This document shows, piece by piece, positions 32,073-41,230 of a stretch of DNA of 64,000 nucleotides. The stretch is from NCBI RefSeq assembly GCF_036636695.1, contig NZ_JAVWNW010000006.1; one strand, given 5' to 3'. The position numbers were made by a program, and so were the translations under genes. How positions within the stretch are numbered: position 1 is the stretch's first letter; every line of letters starts with the position of its first letter. The stretch is from Anaerorhabdus sp036636695. GTDB taxonomy: Bacteria; Bacillota_I; Bacilli_A; Erysipelotrichales; Erysipelotrichaceae. The notes below the pieces were generated by a model. That model searched no databases. It had not been told where the DNA came from and worked only from the letters and a program-made list of their open reading frames with translations.

Positions 32073-32957
32073 CTACATATGTTTCCTATAATCATTACGA
32101 ATAAACGGTTCTTCTATTTCTTCCACCACAAGACTATGATATTTTTGTGGTTGACGATAGGCATTACCATGAACTTCTCGACTTCGATAATCGCGTATCT
32201 CATCCAATGGAATATCAGCAATGAAAATACCTTCATCCGGACCAGTCTCAATTATTAATGTGTCTCTTGAATGATCTTCCTCTAATCGATATGCAACACC
32301 ATCAAAGGCACTTGAATGTCCATTACAGTCTTCTTTTCCATCAGGATAATTTACTGTTACGATTGCTACCATATTTTCAAATGCACGTGCTCGTAATTGT
32401 GATAAACGATTAATTTCCATCGGACATGCATTAGGAACTAAAATTAATTCAGCACCTTTCAACATAAGAATTCGTGCACTCTCAGGAAACTCTCTGTCAT
32501 AACAAATCATCGCTCCTACTTTGACAATTCCATTGACTGTGTCTAAATCTGTCACATAGAAATCTTCCCCCGCAGTCAGTCTAGATTCATCTCCAAAATC
32601 ACACGTATGAACTTTTGCATAAATCAACACTTGTTCACCAAAACGATTATAGAGATACAACGTATTTCGCGGACATGGATTATATTTCTCTAATAATGTA
32701 ATCCCAATAGCCATATTCAATTCTTTTGCTAGTTCTTTAAATGTTTGAATGAATGTACTGTTTTGGTCAATCGCATTTTCTCTTAAAGTAGTACTGTTTT
32801 CATCAATCGTATATCCACAACTCCACATCTCTGGAAACAAGGCAATATCAGCACCTAATCGTTTTGCCTCACGGCATGCTAGATACCCTTTTTCTAGATT
32901 TCCTTGAAGTGTTGGGGTAGGTAATAATTGAAGCAACGCAACTTTTAAAGATTTCAT
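32073..32957 (-). CDS. Carbon-nitrogen hydrolase (nitrilase superfamily)
   Basis: A 294-residue protein with the Glu-Lys-Cys triad visible: Glu in LFPEMWSCG, Lys in YAKVHTCDFGDES and Cys in GAMICYDREFPES. The superfamily hydrolyses amides or nitriles, for example omega-amides such as alpha-ketosuccinamate or N-carbamoyl compounds. It starts 1 bp after the second PatB-like gene, so the two are an operon. A plausible role is removal of an omega-amide formed in transamination of glutamine or methionine salvage, but this is inference. Confidence 0.9.
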   Translation of the reverse strand: MKSLKVALLQLLPTPTLQGNLEKGYLACREAKRLGADIALFPEMWSCGYTIDENSTTLRENAIDQNSTFIQTFKELAKELNMAIGITLLEKYNPCPRNTLYLYNRFGEQVLIYAKVHTCDFGDESRLTAGEDFYVTDLDTVNGIVKVGAMICYDREFPESARILMLKGAELILVPNACPMEINRLSQLRARAFENMVAIVTVNYPDGKEDCNGHSSAFDGVAYRLEEDHSRDTLIIETGPDEGIFIADIPLDEIRDYRSREVHGNAYRQPQKYHSLVVEEIEEPFIRNDYRKHM

Positions 32958-32958
32958 A

Positions 32959-34122
32959 TTAACCTAAAGCTTTTTTAAAACGATTAAGTACTTCCAAAAG
33001 AACTGATTTTGGACAAGCAATATTAATTCGAATAAAACCTTCACCATTGCCATCAAATTTAGAACCATCTTCAATGAAGATTTCACCTTTTTCCATCAAC
33101 ATTTTTTCTAAATCTGATCCTTTCATATTCAAACATGACATATCAATCCATACAAGATAAGTAGCCTCTAATTCAACTACATGCATTTGTGGATAATTTG
33201 TATTAAAGAACTCTTTTATTGTTTTAAAGTTATCCGCAATGACCTCATTCAATTCGTTTTTCCATGCTTTACCTTCATCAGAATACGCACCCATTGTTGC
33301 ATAAAAGCCAAAATAATTTTGATAGTGTAATCCCCAACAATTCAACTGTTGTTTAAACCGATTACGCAATTCTTCATTCGGAATAACAATATTTGATATA
33401 TTTAACCCAGCCAAATTAAATGTCTTACTTGGTGAAGTACATAAAATCATATTTGATTCTTCTAATGTTCCATAACATGTATGATGATATCCTTTTGCGA
33501 TAAAGTCAAAATGAATCTCATCCGCAATCATAATGACGTTATTTTCATTACAAATCTTTTGAACACGTTCTAAACCCTCTTTATCCCATACTCTTCCTAC
33601 TGGATTGTGTGGGCTACATAAAATCATAATTTTAGCTTGTTTTGCTTTCTTTTCTAAATCTTCAAAATCCATGAAATAACGACCATCTTTGTAAATAAGA
33701 TTATTTTCAATACATACACGTTTAGTATTTTCGATTGTCTTTTGAAATTGATGATATACCGGAGGTTGAATCAAAACTCCATCACCTACTTCACTAAAAC
33801 TTTCGATTGCTGTATACAATGCTTGGACAATCCCAAACGTTTGAAGAATCCATTCTTCTTTAGCTTGATAGCCATGTTCTTCTTTCAACCATTTTAATAC
33901 CGCTTCATTATAGCCATCTGGTTGAAGTGTATAACCCATAACACCTTTATTTGTTAATGCTTCAATAATACTTTTTTCAATACTTGGACAACATACAAAT
34001 TCCATATCTGCAGTTGATAAGGGAGGGATAGTCAATGGTCTTTGAAGTTTTCTCATTGCTCCTTTCCACTTCATCGATCCGGTAGTACTTCTGTCAACGA
34101 CTGTTTCAAAATCAAATTTCAT
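32959..34122 (-). CDS. PatB/MalY-type PLP C-S beta-lyase/aminotransferase, copy 2
   Basis: A 387-residue paralogue of the 18035-19225 product with the same subfamily motifs: CSPHNPVGRVW, ADEIHFDFI and the PLP lysine in SPSKTFNLAGLNISN. It is coupled to a nitrilase-family amidase. Family members act as cystathionine or cysteine-S-conjugate beta-lyases; some are aminotransferases, and the amidase partner slightly favours transamination coupled to omega-amidase here. It begins behind AGGAGGATTTT. Confidence 0.9.
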   Translation of the reverse strand: MKFDFETVVDRSTTGSMKWKGAMRKLQRPLTIPPLSTADMEFVCCPSIEKSIIEALTNKGVMGYTLQPDGYNEAVLKWLKEEHGYQAKEEWILQTFGIVQALYTAIESFSEVGDGVLIQPPVYHQFQKTIENTKRVCIENNLIYKDGRYFMDFEDLEKKAKQAKIMILCSPHNPVGRVWDKEGLERVQKICNENNVIMIADEIHFDFIAKGYHHTCYGTLEESNMILCTSPSKTFNLAGLNISNIVIPNEELRNRFKQQLNCWGLHYQNYFGFYATMGAYSDEGKAWKNELNEVIADNFKTIKEFFNTNYPQMHVVELEATYLVWIDMSCLNMKGSDLEKMLMEKGEIFIEDGSKFDGNGEGFIRINIACPKSVLLEVLNRFKKALG

Positions 34123-34235
34123 AAAATCCTCCTTCTAATATCTACTATCTTAAACCCTTTAATGAAAAAATGAAAACAAATTCCATGAGTTTCCACTCTA
34201 TACAATTTCTTTATTTAGGCTAGTACTTTATAAAA

Positions 34236-34273
34236 GAAAAAAAAGATTCTACACGGTTTAATTTGTAGAATCT
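34236..34273 (-). terminator. Terminator after the GNAT gene
   Basis: AGATTCTACA and TGTAGAATCT form a 10-bp stem followed by TTTTTTTT on the minus strand. Confidence 0.9.
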
Positions 34274-34278
34274 TCTTA

Positions 34279-35193
34279 TTAATAAAATTCATTCATGTAT
34301 AGTGGTTTACCACTTGATGCAAATGCTTCTTCTAATGATGTTGCTTGAACTTGATATAAGCGGTTAAATAATTCCATATCATTGATGCGTGCCATTGTGA
34401 ATCCAATATCTTTAACTTGAACGCCTGGAAACAATATGCGCAAATCTTCAACTTGACTTGTATTCACTTTAACAACAGGTCGTATTTGTAATGCCAAGTT
34501 AATCAATTTAGTTAGCGCAACACTATTCATATAAATACATTCTTCAAAGATAACTTCTTTATTTGTAAACAAACAAGTAGCGTATCCTTGAAGTTGTTGT
34601 TTCTCATTATAATAAGCAATTATTTTCCCATGTTGCGCTTCTATTTCTTCTTTAATTCGATCAAATGCTGCTACATCACGGATATAAAAGCCATTGAATC
34701 GCTTAACAAATGAAGCATAAAGTCGCAACATATCTTCGCTATGAATTAAATAACTACATCCTTCATTACTAATACGTTGAATTTCATTTCTCGTAAATGT
34801 TGTTTCTTTGTGATAATAAACCATTTCAAAGCCATACTTTTCATATAAAGCAGGATTGTATGCTTGTACAAGTGTCACCAATTCTTGATGATTTACCTCA
34901 TCCATAACCACATCCATTAACTTCGCCATGTTTCCTCTATTTTGATATGTTGGAAGTGTTGTCACTCCCACAATCATAGATGTTCGTAGAATACGATTAT
35001 TAAACATTATTTCATGAGTAATACGTTGACATGAAGATTGAACAATACCATTTTCAATCAATACCAATGTATTTTCAGGTTTGTAAACTTTATCAAAATA
35101 GTAATCAATATAACTCTCTTCTTCTTGCGGAAAACAAGTTAACCACATATGTTTAATTGAGCCAGTTTGGCTTTTATCAGCTTTCTTGATCAT
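34279..35193 (-). CDS. GNAT-family N-acetyltransferase (Eis-like)
   Basis: From MIKKADKSQTGSI the protein has 304 residues; GAGGGGGAAG lies just before the ATG and inside the end of the preceding gene. The N-terminal GNAT domain has SMIVGVTTLPTYQNRGNMAKLM, an acetyl-CoA-binding loop of the V/I-x-T-x-P-x-x-R-x-x-G type, followed by a second GNAT-like half as in Eis proteins. Substrate unknown. It overlaps the DUF2156-like gene by 17 bp and is coupled to it. Confidence 0.85.
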   Translation of the reverse strand: MIKKADKSQTGSIKHMWLTCFPQEEESYIDYYFDKVYKPENTLVLIENGIVQSSCQRITHEIMFNNRILRTSMIVGVTTLPTYQNRGNMAKLMDVVMDEVNHQELVTLVQAYNPALYEKYGFEMVYYHKETTFTRNEIQRISNEGCSYLIHSEDMLRLYASFVKRFNGFYIRDVAAFDRIKEEIEAQHGKIIAYYNEKQQLQGYATCLFTNKEVIFEECIYMNSVALTKLINLALQIRPVVKVNTSQVEDLRILFPGVQVKDIGFTMARINDMELFNRLYQVQATSLEEAFASSGKPLYMNEFY

Positions 35194-36109
35194 TTGCTTC
35201 CCCCTCTCTACATAAACGATATTTTTCAATCATGAATTCTGGGTGATATGCCATCTTCGCTTGGCGAATATTGTCATACCCCATATCATCTTCACGATTT
35301 ACATATTCGAAATCGCTAAACTCATGACTCAAAAATTCTTTCATCATTGCTTGGTATAATCCTCTTATTTCACTGTCTGCCTTTTCAATATTTTCCTGAC
35401 ACATTCGATCAGATAATTTTGATCCTATCGCAAATGCTTTAACTTCACCATCTATACGGATACATCCACCTGCGTAATTAATTTTACCAAATAAATCTAA
35501 AATGCGTTGTACCCCGCGACGCTCGGCTTGTAAGAAATAATCATCTGAATCAGCTTTCCAATTTTCCAAAAATTCCTTACATTCCTTAATATTCTCTTGA
35601 CTCATCTTTTCATAAACGAAACGATTTTCATATTCTTTATAAAAAGCATTTAAATGATTTCTCTTTTTCTGTAATTTTTTACCTGCGAATGTTTTCAACT
35701 TTTCTACTGAATATACATAATCATAACTTTCTCTTGCAGGACATGCACAATATCCTGGGAATAGCTTTAATACCTTATCCATTGCTTCTTTTGTAAAACA
35801 ACTTAATACAAAGTTAACACCGTATTTATCAAAAATAGATTTAGCTTTTAAAATTGCTTCATCAAAATATTCATCTTCACAAAGCGGCATGTATATAAAA
35901 AGTTCACCTTCATGAATTCCTAACAACAATAAATAATTATCTTCTTCTACGCAAAAGAGTGGATACCATTCTAACCATAGAATCATATTCACAAGATTGT
36001 GATTGCTTTCCTCATATTTTTTAATATCTAAATATTTTTGAATCAAAGAAAGTTGTTCCATCGAGATAGGTAAAAAATCATTACTTATTTCTATCTCAAT
36101 TTCTGTCAT
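35177..36109 (-). CDS. DUF2156 phosphatidylglycerol lysyltransferase-domain protein
   Basis: About 310 residues from MTEIEIEISNDFLPI; a TTG-ATG pair 30-33 bp upstream could also start it, and no strong RBS decides. It has two tandem GNAT-like folds: residues around YDYVYSVEKLKTFAGKKLQKKRNHLNAF followed by ADSDDYFLQAERRGV and YVNREDDMGYDNIRQAKMAYHP. These match the DUF2156 family, related to the MprF lysyltransferase domain, but it has no membrane part. It overlaps the small membrane-protein gene upstream and the GNAT gene downstream. Probably an aminoacyl- or acyl-transferase; substrate unknown. Confidence 0.8.
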   Translation of the reverse strand: MTEIEIEISNDFLPISMEQLSLIQKYLDIKKYEESNHNLVNMILWLEWYPLFCVEEDNYLLLLGIHEGELFIYMPLCEDEYFDEAILKAKSIFDKYGVNFVLSCFTKEAMDKVLKLFPGYCACPARESYDYVYSVEKLKTFAGKKLQKKRNHLNAFYKEYENRFVYEKMSQENIKECKEFLENWKADSDDYFLQAERRGVQRILDLFGKINYAGGCIRIDGEVKAFAIGSKLSDRMCQENIEKADSEIRGLYQAMMKEFLSHEFSDFEYVNREDDMGYDNIRQAKMAYHPEFMIEKYRLCREGEANDQES

Positions 36110-36404
36110 CGTCTTGGCTTCTTTCTGTATATTCCGCATCAATTACTGAACCTTGTTGAATTGGTTTTTCAATATTTGAATCATCTTCTTGTCTTGTTTG
36201 ATTTGTGTTTGTATTTGTATAATGCGTATCATCATATGTTGAGCTATAGTACGTATCCGTATCTTTCATAGCTTGTTTAGCTTTATAACGCACATAAGAA
36301 ATAAATGCAATAATCAAAATTCCAAACACGAAAATTAGTGGCCAGAATATTTGAATCAATACCACAAATGTGAATAGAGTAAGTATAAAATATATTAATC
36401 TCAT
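36096..36404 (-). CDS. Small membrane protein, unassigned
   Basis: A 102-residue protein with a strongly hydrophobic N-terminus (residues 1-40, one or two helices) and a Thr/Asn/Asp-rich hydrophilic tail (DTYYSSTYDDTHYTNTNTNQ). No family recognised. It begins 31 bp after whiA and overlaps the start of the DUF2156-like gene, so these form one operon. Confidence 0.65.
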   Translation of the reverse strand: MRLIYFILTLFTFVVLIQIFWPLIFVFGILIIAFISYVRYKAKQAMKDTDTYYSSTYDDTHYTNTNTNQTRQEDDSNIEKPIQQGSVIDAEYTERSQDDDRN

Positions 36405-36434
36405 CGTCTTTACCTCATTACTATTATAAAGGAG

Positions 36435-37391
36435 TTATTGTAAATGTACATCGTTTTGCAACCTAATCTTATCCGCAAGTTCTTGGATTTTAGTAAAGCG
36501 ATGCTTCATCCCTGACTTGCTCATAACGACCCCTTTTTGTCTTTCATATTCTCTACTAAGTTCATTTAAACTAAATTCAGGATTCTGTTTTCGTAATGTA
36601 ATTATCTCCTGATATTTCTCTTCTAGTTTATCTAATTTCCCTGCTTTTTCAATCACTTCAATGTCTTCTAATTGTTTCTTTGCAGCATTTTGGCTCTTTA
36701 CTTCATTCGCCACCTCACAATTATCTAGGCGGGTTAAACTATTTTTAAAGTCTCGATGAATTCGAATATCTTCGAATTTCATCAGTGACTCAAACGCTCC
36801 AATAAGCCTTAAGAAATCCGCAATCTTATCTGCTGCTTTGACATAAACGACATGTTGATTTCTTCGCTTAATGGCCTTGGCTGGTATTTCAAATCGATTC
36901 ATCAGTTTAATAATAAACTCCGAGTGTGATTCACTATTGGTACCTATCTCCAGATGATAACTTGTTTTTTGTGGCGCATTTACACTTCCCATCGCCATAA
37001 ATGCTCCTGCTAGATATCCTCTTGCACAACACTCTTTTGTAACAATACTAGATAAAGGATGGTCCAATAGACCTCTTGATGAGTAGATTCCTAAATCTTC
37101 TAATATTTCACGTGCTCTACTTAGCACTCGAATGTAGTAAATATTGTTTTTTCTTAGATTCATCTTTTTCATTACGGATAAATCTGTTTCTACATGATAG
37201 AGTTCTTTTAACGACTTCCAAATACATTTTGCAGTTGTCGCATTCTCTGTCTTTATTAATAGTGTTAATCCTTTATTTGAAATTGACAAGGTTGAACAAA
37301 GTTGAACTAAAGCAGAAAGTTCTGCTCTTCGACAACAATCTTTTAGTTCATTCTGTCCAACTTCCTGTTTTACTTCTGTCGTAAATGACAT
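36435..37391 (-). CDS. whiA: WhiA DNA-binding protein
   Basis: A 318-residue WhiA: N-terminal LAGLIDADG-like fold (FTTEVKQEV, CCARGYLAGAFMAMGSVNAP) and C-terminal helix-turn-helix (FSLNELSREYERQKGVVMSKSGMKHRF). WhiA binds DNA and influences growth and division genes in Bacillota. It lies 3 bp after yvcK in the conserved rapZ-yvcK-whiA cluster. Confidence 0.96.
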   Translation of the reverse strand: MSFTTEVKQEVGQNELKDCCRRAELSALVQLCSTLSISNKGLTLLIKTENATTAKCIWKSLKELYHVETDLSVMKKMNLRKNNIYYIRVLSRAREILEDLGIYSSRGLLDHPLSSIVTKECCARGYLAGAFMAMGSVNAPQKTSYHLEIGTNSESHSEFIIKLMNRFEIPAKAIKRRNQHVVYVKAADKIADFLRLIGAFESLMKFEDIRIHRDFKNSLTRLDNCEVANEVKSQNAAKKQLEDIEVIEKAGKLDKLEEKYQEIITLRKQNPEFSLNELSREYERQKGVVMSKSGMKHRFTKIQELADKIRLQNDVHLQ

Positions 37392-37393
37392 TT

Positions 37394-38356
37394 TTATCCC
37401 TCATTCTTTAATAATTCTTCGACCAATTGTTTAATTTTCATACTATCGTGTCGAACTAAATTTTTTGTGAAATCTAATAATTCTGCTTCTCTTATTTTAT
37501 ATGAATGTGTATCCCGCACACTTAATACCGGAACACTGCCTTCTTCTTCATAAAGATTTAATATTTTGCTAGGTATCTTATCTTTCGCAATAACGACTTC
37601 ATCAATTGTTGCGCCATGATCAAGCAATGCATCGACATGATCTTCCATGGCATAACTTGTTGTTTCACCAGGTTGTGTCATTGCATTACACATATATATT
37701 TTCTTTGCTTTCGATTCTTTTAGTGCATCTTTAATTTCTGGAATTATTACATTTGGCAATATACTTGTATAAACTGAGCCTATTCCATAAATAATTAAAT
37801 CTGCATCCAAAATAGCCTGTACCGCTTTTTCACTAGCACGTACTTTTTCTTGATAGAATACTTTACGAATTCTATTTTCAATCTTTGGTATATTCGTTTC
37901 GCCTTTAACAATTGTTCCATCTTCCATAATCGCAAAAAGCGTGATTACTTGCGATGTTGAAGGAACAATATTTCCTTTTACATTTAATACTTTTGATAAT
38001 ATTTCAATACCTTCTACAAAGTTACCACAAGATTCAGTTAAAGCGACTAAAATTAAATTACCAAGATTATGTCCTAAAACATCCTGTTCCGGATTATCAA
38101 TATCAACACTTGTTTCAAAGCGGTAATCCATTAATGTACCTAAGAGTGTTTCACTTTCCGCAAGTGCAATAAGAACTCCTCGAATGTCTCCCATCGCAGG
38201 TATATTGAAAAACTGACGTAGTCTTCCCGTAGAACCACCATCATCCGCAACGGTTACTACAGCCGTAATATCAATATCAGGAATATGTTTTATTCCTCGT
38301 AATATGGCCGATTGTCCATGACCGCCACCCAATACAACAACTTTTTTATTAACCAT
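37394..38356 (-). CDS. yvcK: Gluconeogenesis factor family protein YvcK (UDP-sugar-binding)
   Basis: From MVNKKVVVLGGGHGQS the protein has 320 residues; its ATG overlaps the last codons of rapZ (ATGGTTAA), so the longer upstream frame is not used. It is of the CofD/YvcK family with GGGHGQSAILRGIK, VTVADDGGSTGRLR and HNLGNLILVAL. YvcK binds UDP-sugars and affects cell-wall synthesis and growth on gluconeogenic carbon. Middle gene of rapZ-yvcK-whiA. Confidence 0.95.
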   Translation of the reverse strand: MVNKKVVVLGGGHGQSAILRGIKHIPDIDITAVVTVADDGGSTGRLRQFFNIPAMGDIRGVLIALAESETLLGTLMDYRFETSVDIDNPEQDVLGHNLGNLILVALTESCGNFVEGIEILSKVLNVKGNIVPSTSQVITLFAIMEDGTIVKGETNIPKIENRIRKVFYQEKVRASEKAVQAILDADLIIYGIGSVYTSILPNVIIPEIKDALKESKAKKIYMCNAMTQPGETTSYAMEDHVDALLDHGATIDEVVIAKDKIPSKILNLYEEEGSVPVLSVRDTHSYKIREAELLDFTKNLVRHDSMKIKQLVEELLKNEG

Positions 38357-39212
38357 TTGCGTAATCCTTTTTATCGCGGTGATCTTTATAACAATTATAT
38401 TTCTTGCGATAGAAATCAAATAAATAATTTGTAATCGCAACTGAACGATGTTGTCCACCCGTACAGCCAATTGCAACTGTAAAGTGATTCTTTCCTTCTT
38501 TTACATATTCGGAGAAAGCATAATCTAAGAATGATGTTAGGCGTTTCACAAATTCTTGTGTTTGATCATTGTCCATAACATATTTATAAACTGCTTCATC
38601 ATCTCCTGAATAAGCTCTTAATTCTGGTACCCAAAATGGATTAGGAAGAAAACGCACATCCAACATAATATCCGCATCCATAGGAACACCATTTTTATAA
38701 CCAAAGGATACAAAGCTTATTGAAAATGATGGTGCTACACCAATTTTAAAATAGCTTTCTATTTTACTCTTAAGTCCTTTGAAATCAAGGAATGTTGTAT
38801 CAATCGTCACAAACCCGCCTTCCTTAGAACTGGTAAACATATTTCTTTCAACTGAAATTGCTTCCTCAAGTGTATTTACTGCATTGCTTATAAGCAAAGG
38901 ATGTGTACGTCGCGTCGATTTATAACGATGTAATAGCACATCATCCGAAGCATCTAAAAACAAAACACGAACATCCATTTCAGTACCTTTAAATGCTCGA
39001 AGAAATTCATGTAAATCCTTCGCAGAAGTTGAAAGTGCCGTGTAATCAAAACGTGGATCTGTTGTCGTTTCAATCACATCAACTAAGTCATTTAAAATTT
39101 GAACTGGGAATTGGTCAATGCAATGATAACCCATATCTTCTAGAATATTTGTAGCACTGGTTTTACCTGCACCAGACATTCCACTAACTAATATTACTCT
39201 TTTTTTATTCAT
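38349..39212 (-). CDS. rapZ: RapZ (YvcJ) nucleotide-binding protein
   Basis: A 287-residue protein with P-loop SGMSGAGKTSATNILED near the N-terminus and the C-terminal IGCTGGQHRSVAITNYL of the RapZ/YvcJ family. RapZ binds nucleotides and, in enterobacteria, small RNAs of glucosamine-6-phosphate control; the Bacillus homologue hydrolyses GTP. First gene of rapZ-yvcK-whiA, divergent from a zinc protease gene. Confidence 0.96.
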   Translation of the reverse strand: MNKKRVILVSGMSGAGKTSATNILEDMGYHCIDQFPVQILNDLVDVIETTTDPRFDYTALSTSAKDLHEFLRAFKGTEMDVRVLFLDASDDVLLHRYKSTRRTHPLLISNAVNTLEEAISVERNMFTSSKEGGFVTIDTTFLDFKGLKSKIESYFKIGVAPSFSISFVSFGYKNGVPMDADIMLDVRFLPNPFWVPELRAYSGDDEAVYKYVMDNDQTQEFVKRLTSFLDYAFSEYVKEGKNHFTVAIGCTGGQHRSVAITNYLFDFYRKKYNCYKDHRDKKDYANG

Positions 39213-39335
39213 ACATTTTACCTCACCGTTATTCTACCACGGCCCCTGGTGTTTCTCAATCAATACCATAATGTTCACATAATTTTTTGGTATGATAATC
39301 TAGATTTATGTTAGACTAAATTTGGAGGTATTAAT

Positions 39336-40037
39336 ATGTTTTATTTTTATGGATTTGACTGGACATATGTTGTAATGATTTTACCTGCAATTATTTTCTC
39401 AATGTGGGCATCTTCTAGAGTAAATGGTACTTACAAGCGTTATTCAACACAATACGCTAAAAGTGGCATTACTGCCGAAGAAGCTTGTCGAAGAATACTT
39501 GATGAAAATGGCTGCAGCAATGTTCAAGTTATCAAAACTGCTGGACACCTAACTGACCACTATGATCCACGTACAAATGTAATTCGATTATCAGACTCAG
39601 TATACGGAAGCACATCAACAGCTGCAATCGGTGTTGCTTGTCATGAAGCGGGTCATGCGATTCAATATGCTCAAAATTATGGACCTATTAAATTTCGTGC
39701 CGCAATTGTTACCGCTACAAATATTGGTTCGCAATTATCAATACCCCTTGTATTAATTGGACTTCTTTTTTCATCAACTAGCCTAGCATATTTAGGTGTA
39801 GCTTTATTTGGATTATGTGTTGTATTCCAACTTGTAACGCTACCTACAGAATATAACGCTAGTTCTCGTGCTATCTATGCATTAGAGCATAGTACAATCT
39901 TAGATAGTGAAGAAGTTGAAGGTTCAAAGAAAGTATTGAATGCCGCTGCCCTAACTTATGTAGCTGCCTTATCAGTATCTGTTATGCAATTACTTCGTTT
40001 ACTTATGGTAGTCGGAAGTAGAAGTAGTAGAGATTAG
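39336..40037 (+). CDS. Neutral zinc metallopeptidase (Zn_peptidase_2 / YugP)
   Basis: A 233-residue membrane protein: N-terminal helix, then a soluble segment with the zincin motif CHEAGHAIQYA (HExxH), a hydrophobic pair of helices around residues 135-180, and a C-terminal helix. LTDHYDPRTNVIRLSDSVYG and PTEYNASSRAIYALE are typical of the Zn_peptidase_2 family (YugP), a membrane-bound peptidase of unknown substrate. The ATG follows TTGGAGG. It is on the opposite strand to its neighbours and ends at a bidirectional terminator. Confidence 0.93.
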   Translation: MFYFYGFDWTYVVMILPAIIFSMWASSRVNGTYKRYSTQYAKSGITAEEACRRILDENGCSNVQVIKTAGHLTDHYDPRTNVIRLSDSVYGSTSTAAIGVACHEAGHAIQYAQNYGPIKFRAAIVTATNIGSQLSIPLVLIGLLFSSTSLAYLGVALFGLCVVFQLVTLPTEYNASSRAIYALEHSTILDSEEVEGSKKVLNAAALTYVAALSVSVMQLLRLLMVVGSRSSRD

Positions 40038-40040
40038 AAG

Positions 40041-40072
40041 AAAAACCATTCAACTTTATTGAATGGTTTTAA
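40041..40072. terminator. Bidirectional terminator
   Basis: AAAACCATTCAA and TTGAATGGTTTT pair over 12 bp with A/T flanks, between the convergent protease and phosphatase genes; it overlaps the end of the phosphatase gene. Confidence 0.88.
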
Positions 40073-40637
40073 TTTGCTCTTCATGTGAAATTTCTTCTAA
40101 AAGTGTAAATTCTCCATTTTCATATTTATATTTAAAAATACAACAATTACCAATTCGGTTACGATGTTCAGAATTATTTCTCAATAAATAATCTAAACGA
40201 AACTGCGCGCAGAAGGCTCCATGTGAAACTGCTAAAACTACACCTTCACATTGTTCCATAATTTCCTTACACGCTTTAACTGTACGATTACGAAATTCTT
40301 CTTCACCTTCCCCACCATATGTTACAAAGAAATCCCCATAAGGTAATGGCGGATTGAGTTCTTCACTCTCTCCCTCAAACAAACCAAAGTTCCATTCTTT
40401 CAATCCTTTTGTACGCATATAGGGTAATGATGTCACAAGTTCACATGTATCACACGCTCTTTCTGATGTTGAACTAAATACATGGTCAAATGATATATTC
40501 ATCTTTTTAAAATATTCACTAGCAACTTTAGCTTGATAAATACCATTTTCGGTTAATGGCGAATCACACCATCCTTGTTTTTTCTTTCTAACATTAAAAA
40601 CCGTTTCTCCATGTCTCATTAAATATAATATTTTCAT
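40056..40637 (-). CDS. Histidine phosphatase family protein (PhoE/GpmB-like)
   Basis: About 193 residues from MKILYLMRHGETVFN, whose LMRHGE holds the catalytic His; the second catalytic His is in VLAVSHGAFCAQFR. The AGGAG site is seven bases before this ATG. Members remove phosphate from small metabolites, including sugar phosphates and phosphoglycerate-like compounds. It lies just downstream of the second PTS operon but after that operon's terminator, so it is likely separate. Confidence 0.9.
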   Translation of the reverse strand: MKILYLMRHGETVFNVRKKKQGWCDSPLTENGIYQAKVASEYFKKMNISFDHVFSSTSERACDTCELVTSLPYMRTKGLKEWNFGLFEGESEELNPPLPYGDFFVTYGGEGEEEFRNRTVKACKEIMEQCEGVVLAVSHGAFCAQFRLDYLLRNNSEHRNRIGNCCIFKYKYENGEFTLLEEISHEEQIKTIQ

Positions 40638-40701
40638 AATCAATCTCCTACTACTAGTTTAAACGTTAGAGTGCACTCCAAGTCAATACTATTTTCTATT
40701 T

Positions 40702-40731
40702 TATAAAAGATACTCCATATTATGGAGTATC
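40702..40731 (-). terminator. Terminator of the PTS-sulfatase operon
   Basis: GATACTCCAT and ATGGAGTATC form a stem on the minus strand with a short loop, followed by TTTTATAAAA, right after the IIB stop. Confidence 0.85.
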
Positions 40732-40735
40732 TCAC

Positions 40736-41218
40736 TTAAATATTTTCAATCAATGACATAAAGTCAACATTAGGATCATTAGGAATCATCAATGCTGTAA
40801 ATATGATTCCTTTTTTATGCATTTCTCTAAACATCTCTGCTTCTTCGTGTGTTACCGAAACCGCCTTTTTGACTTGTGTTGCACCGGTCTTACCACTCAT
40901 ATTACCTACATTCACTTCTTTTATAGGATATCCTTTGTCTACAAATGCTTTGAGATTTGTAGGATTTTTAAAGAGAATAAATACACTTTCATCTCCATAA
41001 GGATTTTCAGCTAATCGCTCAATTGCACGGTCAACGCCAAAAATAGACAATTTAGTTCCCATTGGACATGCTACTTTCAACATTTGTTTTTGCAAATCAT
41101 TTTTTGATGTCTCATCATCAATGATAATAATACGATCTGGATGCAAATGTGCTAACCAAACTGTCGCAACTTGTCCGTGAATCAATCTTTCTTCAATCCT
41201 AATATTTTTGATTTCCAT
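40736..41218 (-). CDS. Mannose-family PTS EIIB (second system)
   Basis: A 160-residue EIIB with IRIEERLIHGQVATVWLAHL carrying the phospho-His (about residue 14), then FKNPTNLKAFVDKGYPIKEVNVGNMSGKTG, which is close to EIIB of N-acetylgalactosamine/hexosamine-type systems. It ends the operon that starts with the separate IIC and IID. It phosphorylates the incoming sugar, so the two sulfatases and the SIS protein would act on a sugar phosphate. Confidence 0.94.
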   Translation of the reverse strand: MEIKNIRIEERLIHGQVATVWLAHLHPDRIIIIDDETSKNDLQKQMLKVACPMGTKLSIFGVDRAIERLAENPYGDESVFILFKNPTNLKAFVDKGYPIKEVNVGNMSGKTGATQVKKAVSVTHEEAEMFREMHKKGIIFTALMIPNDPNVDFMSLIENI

Positions 41219-41230
41219 TGTTATCTCCTT

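Noticed and set aside
38357..38476. Longer N-terminus for YvcK
   Set aside because: It would run antisense-like through rapZ codons in another frame; MVNKKVVVLGGGHG is the family start and overlaps the rapZ stop in the usual way.
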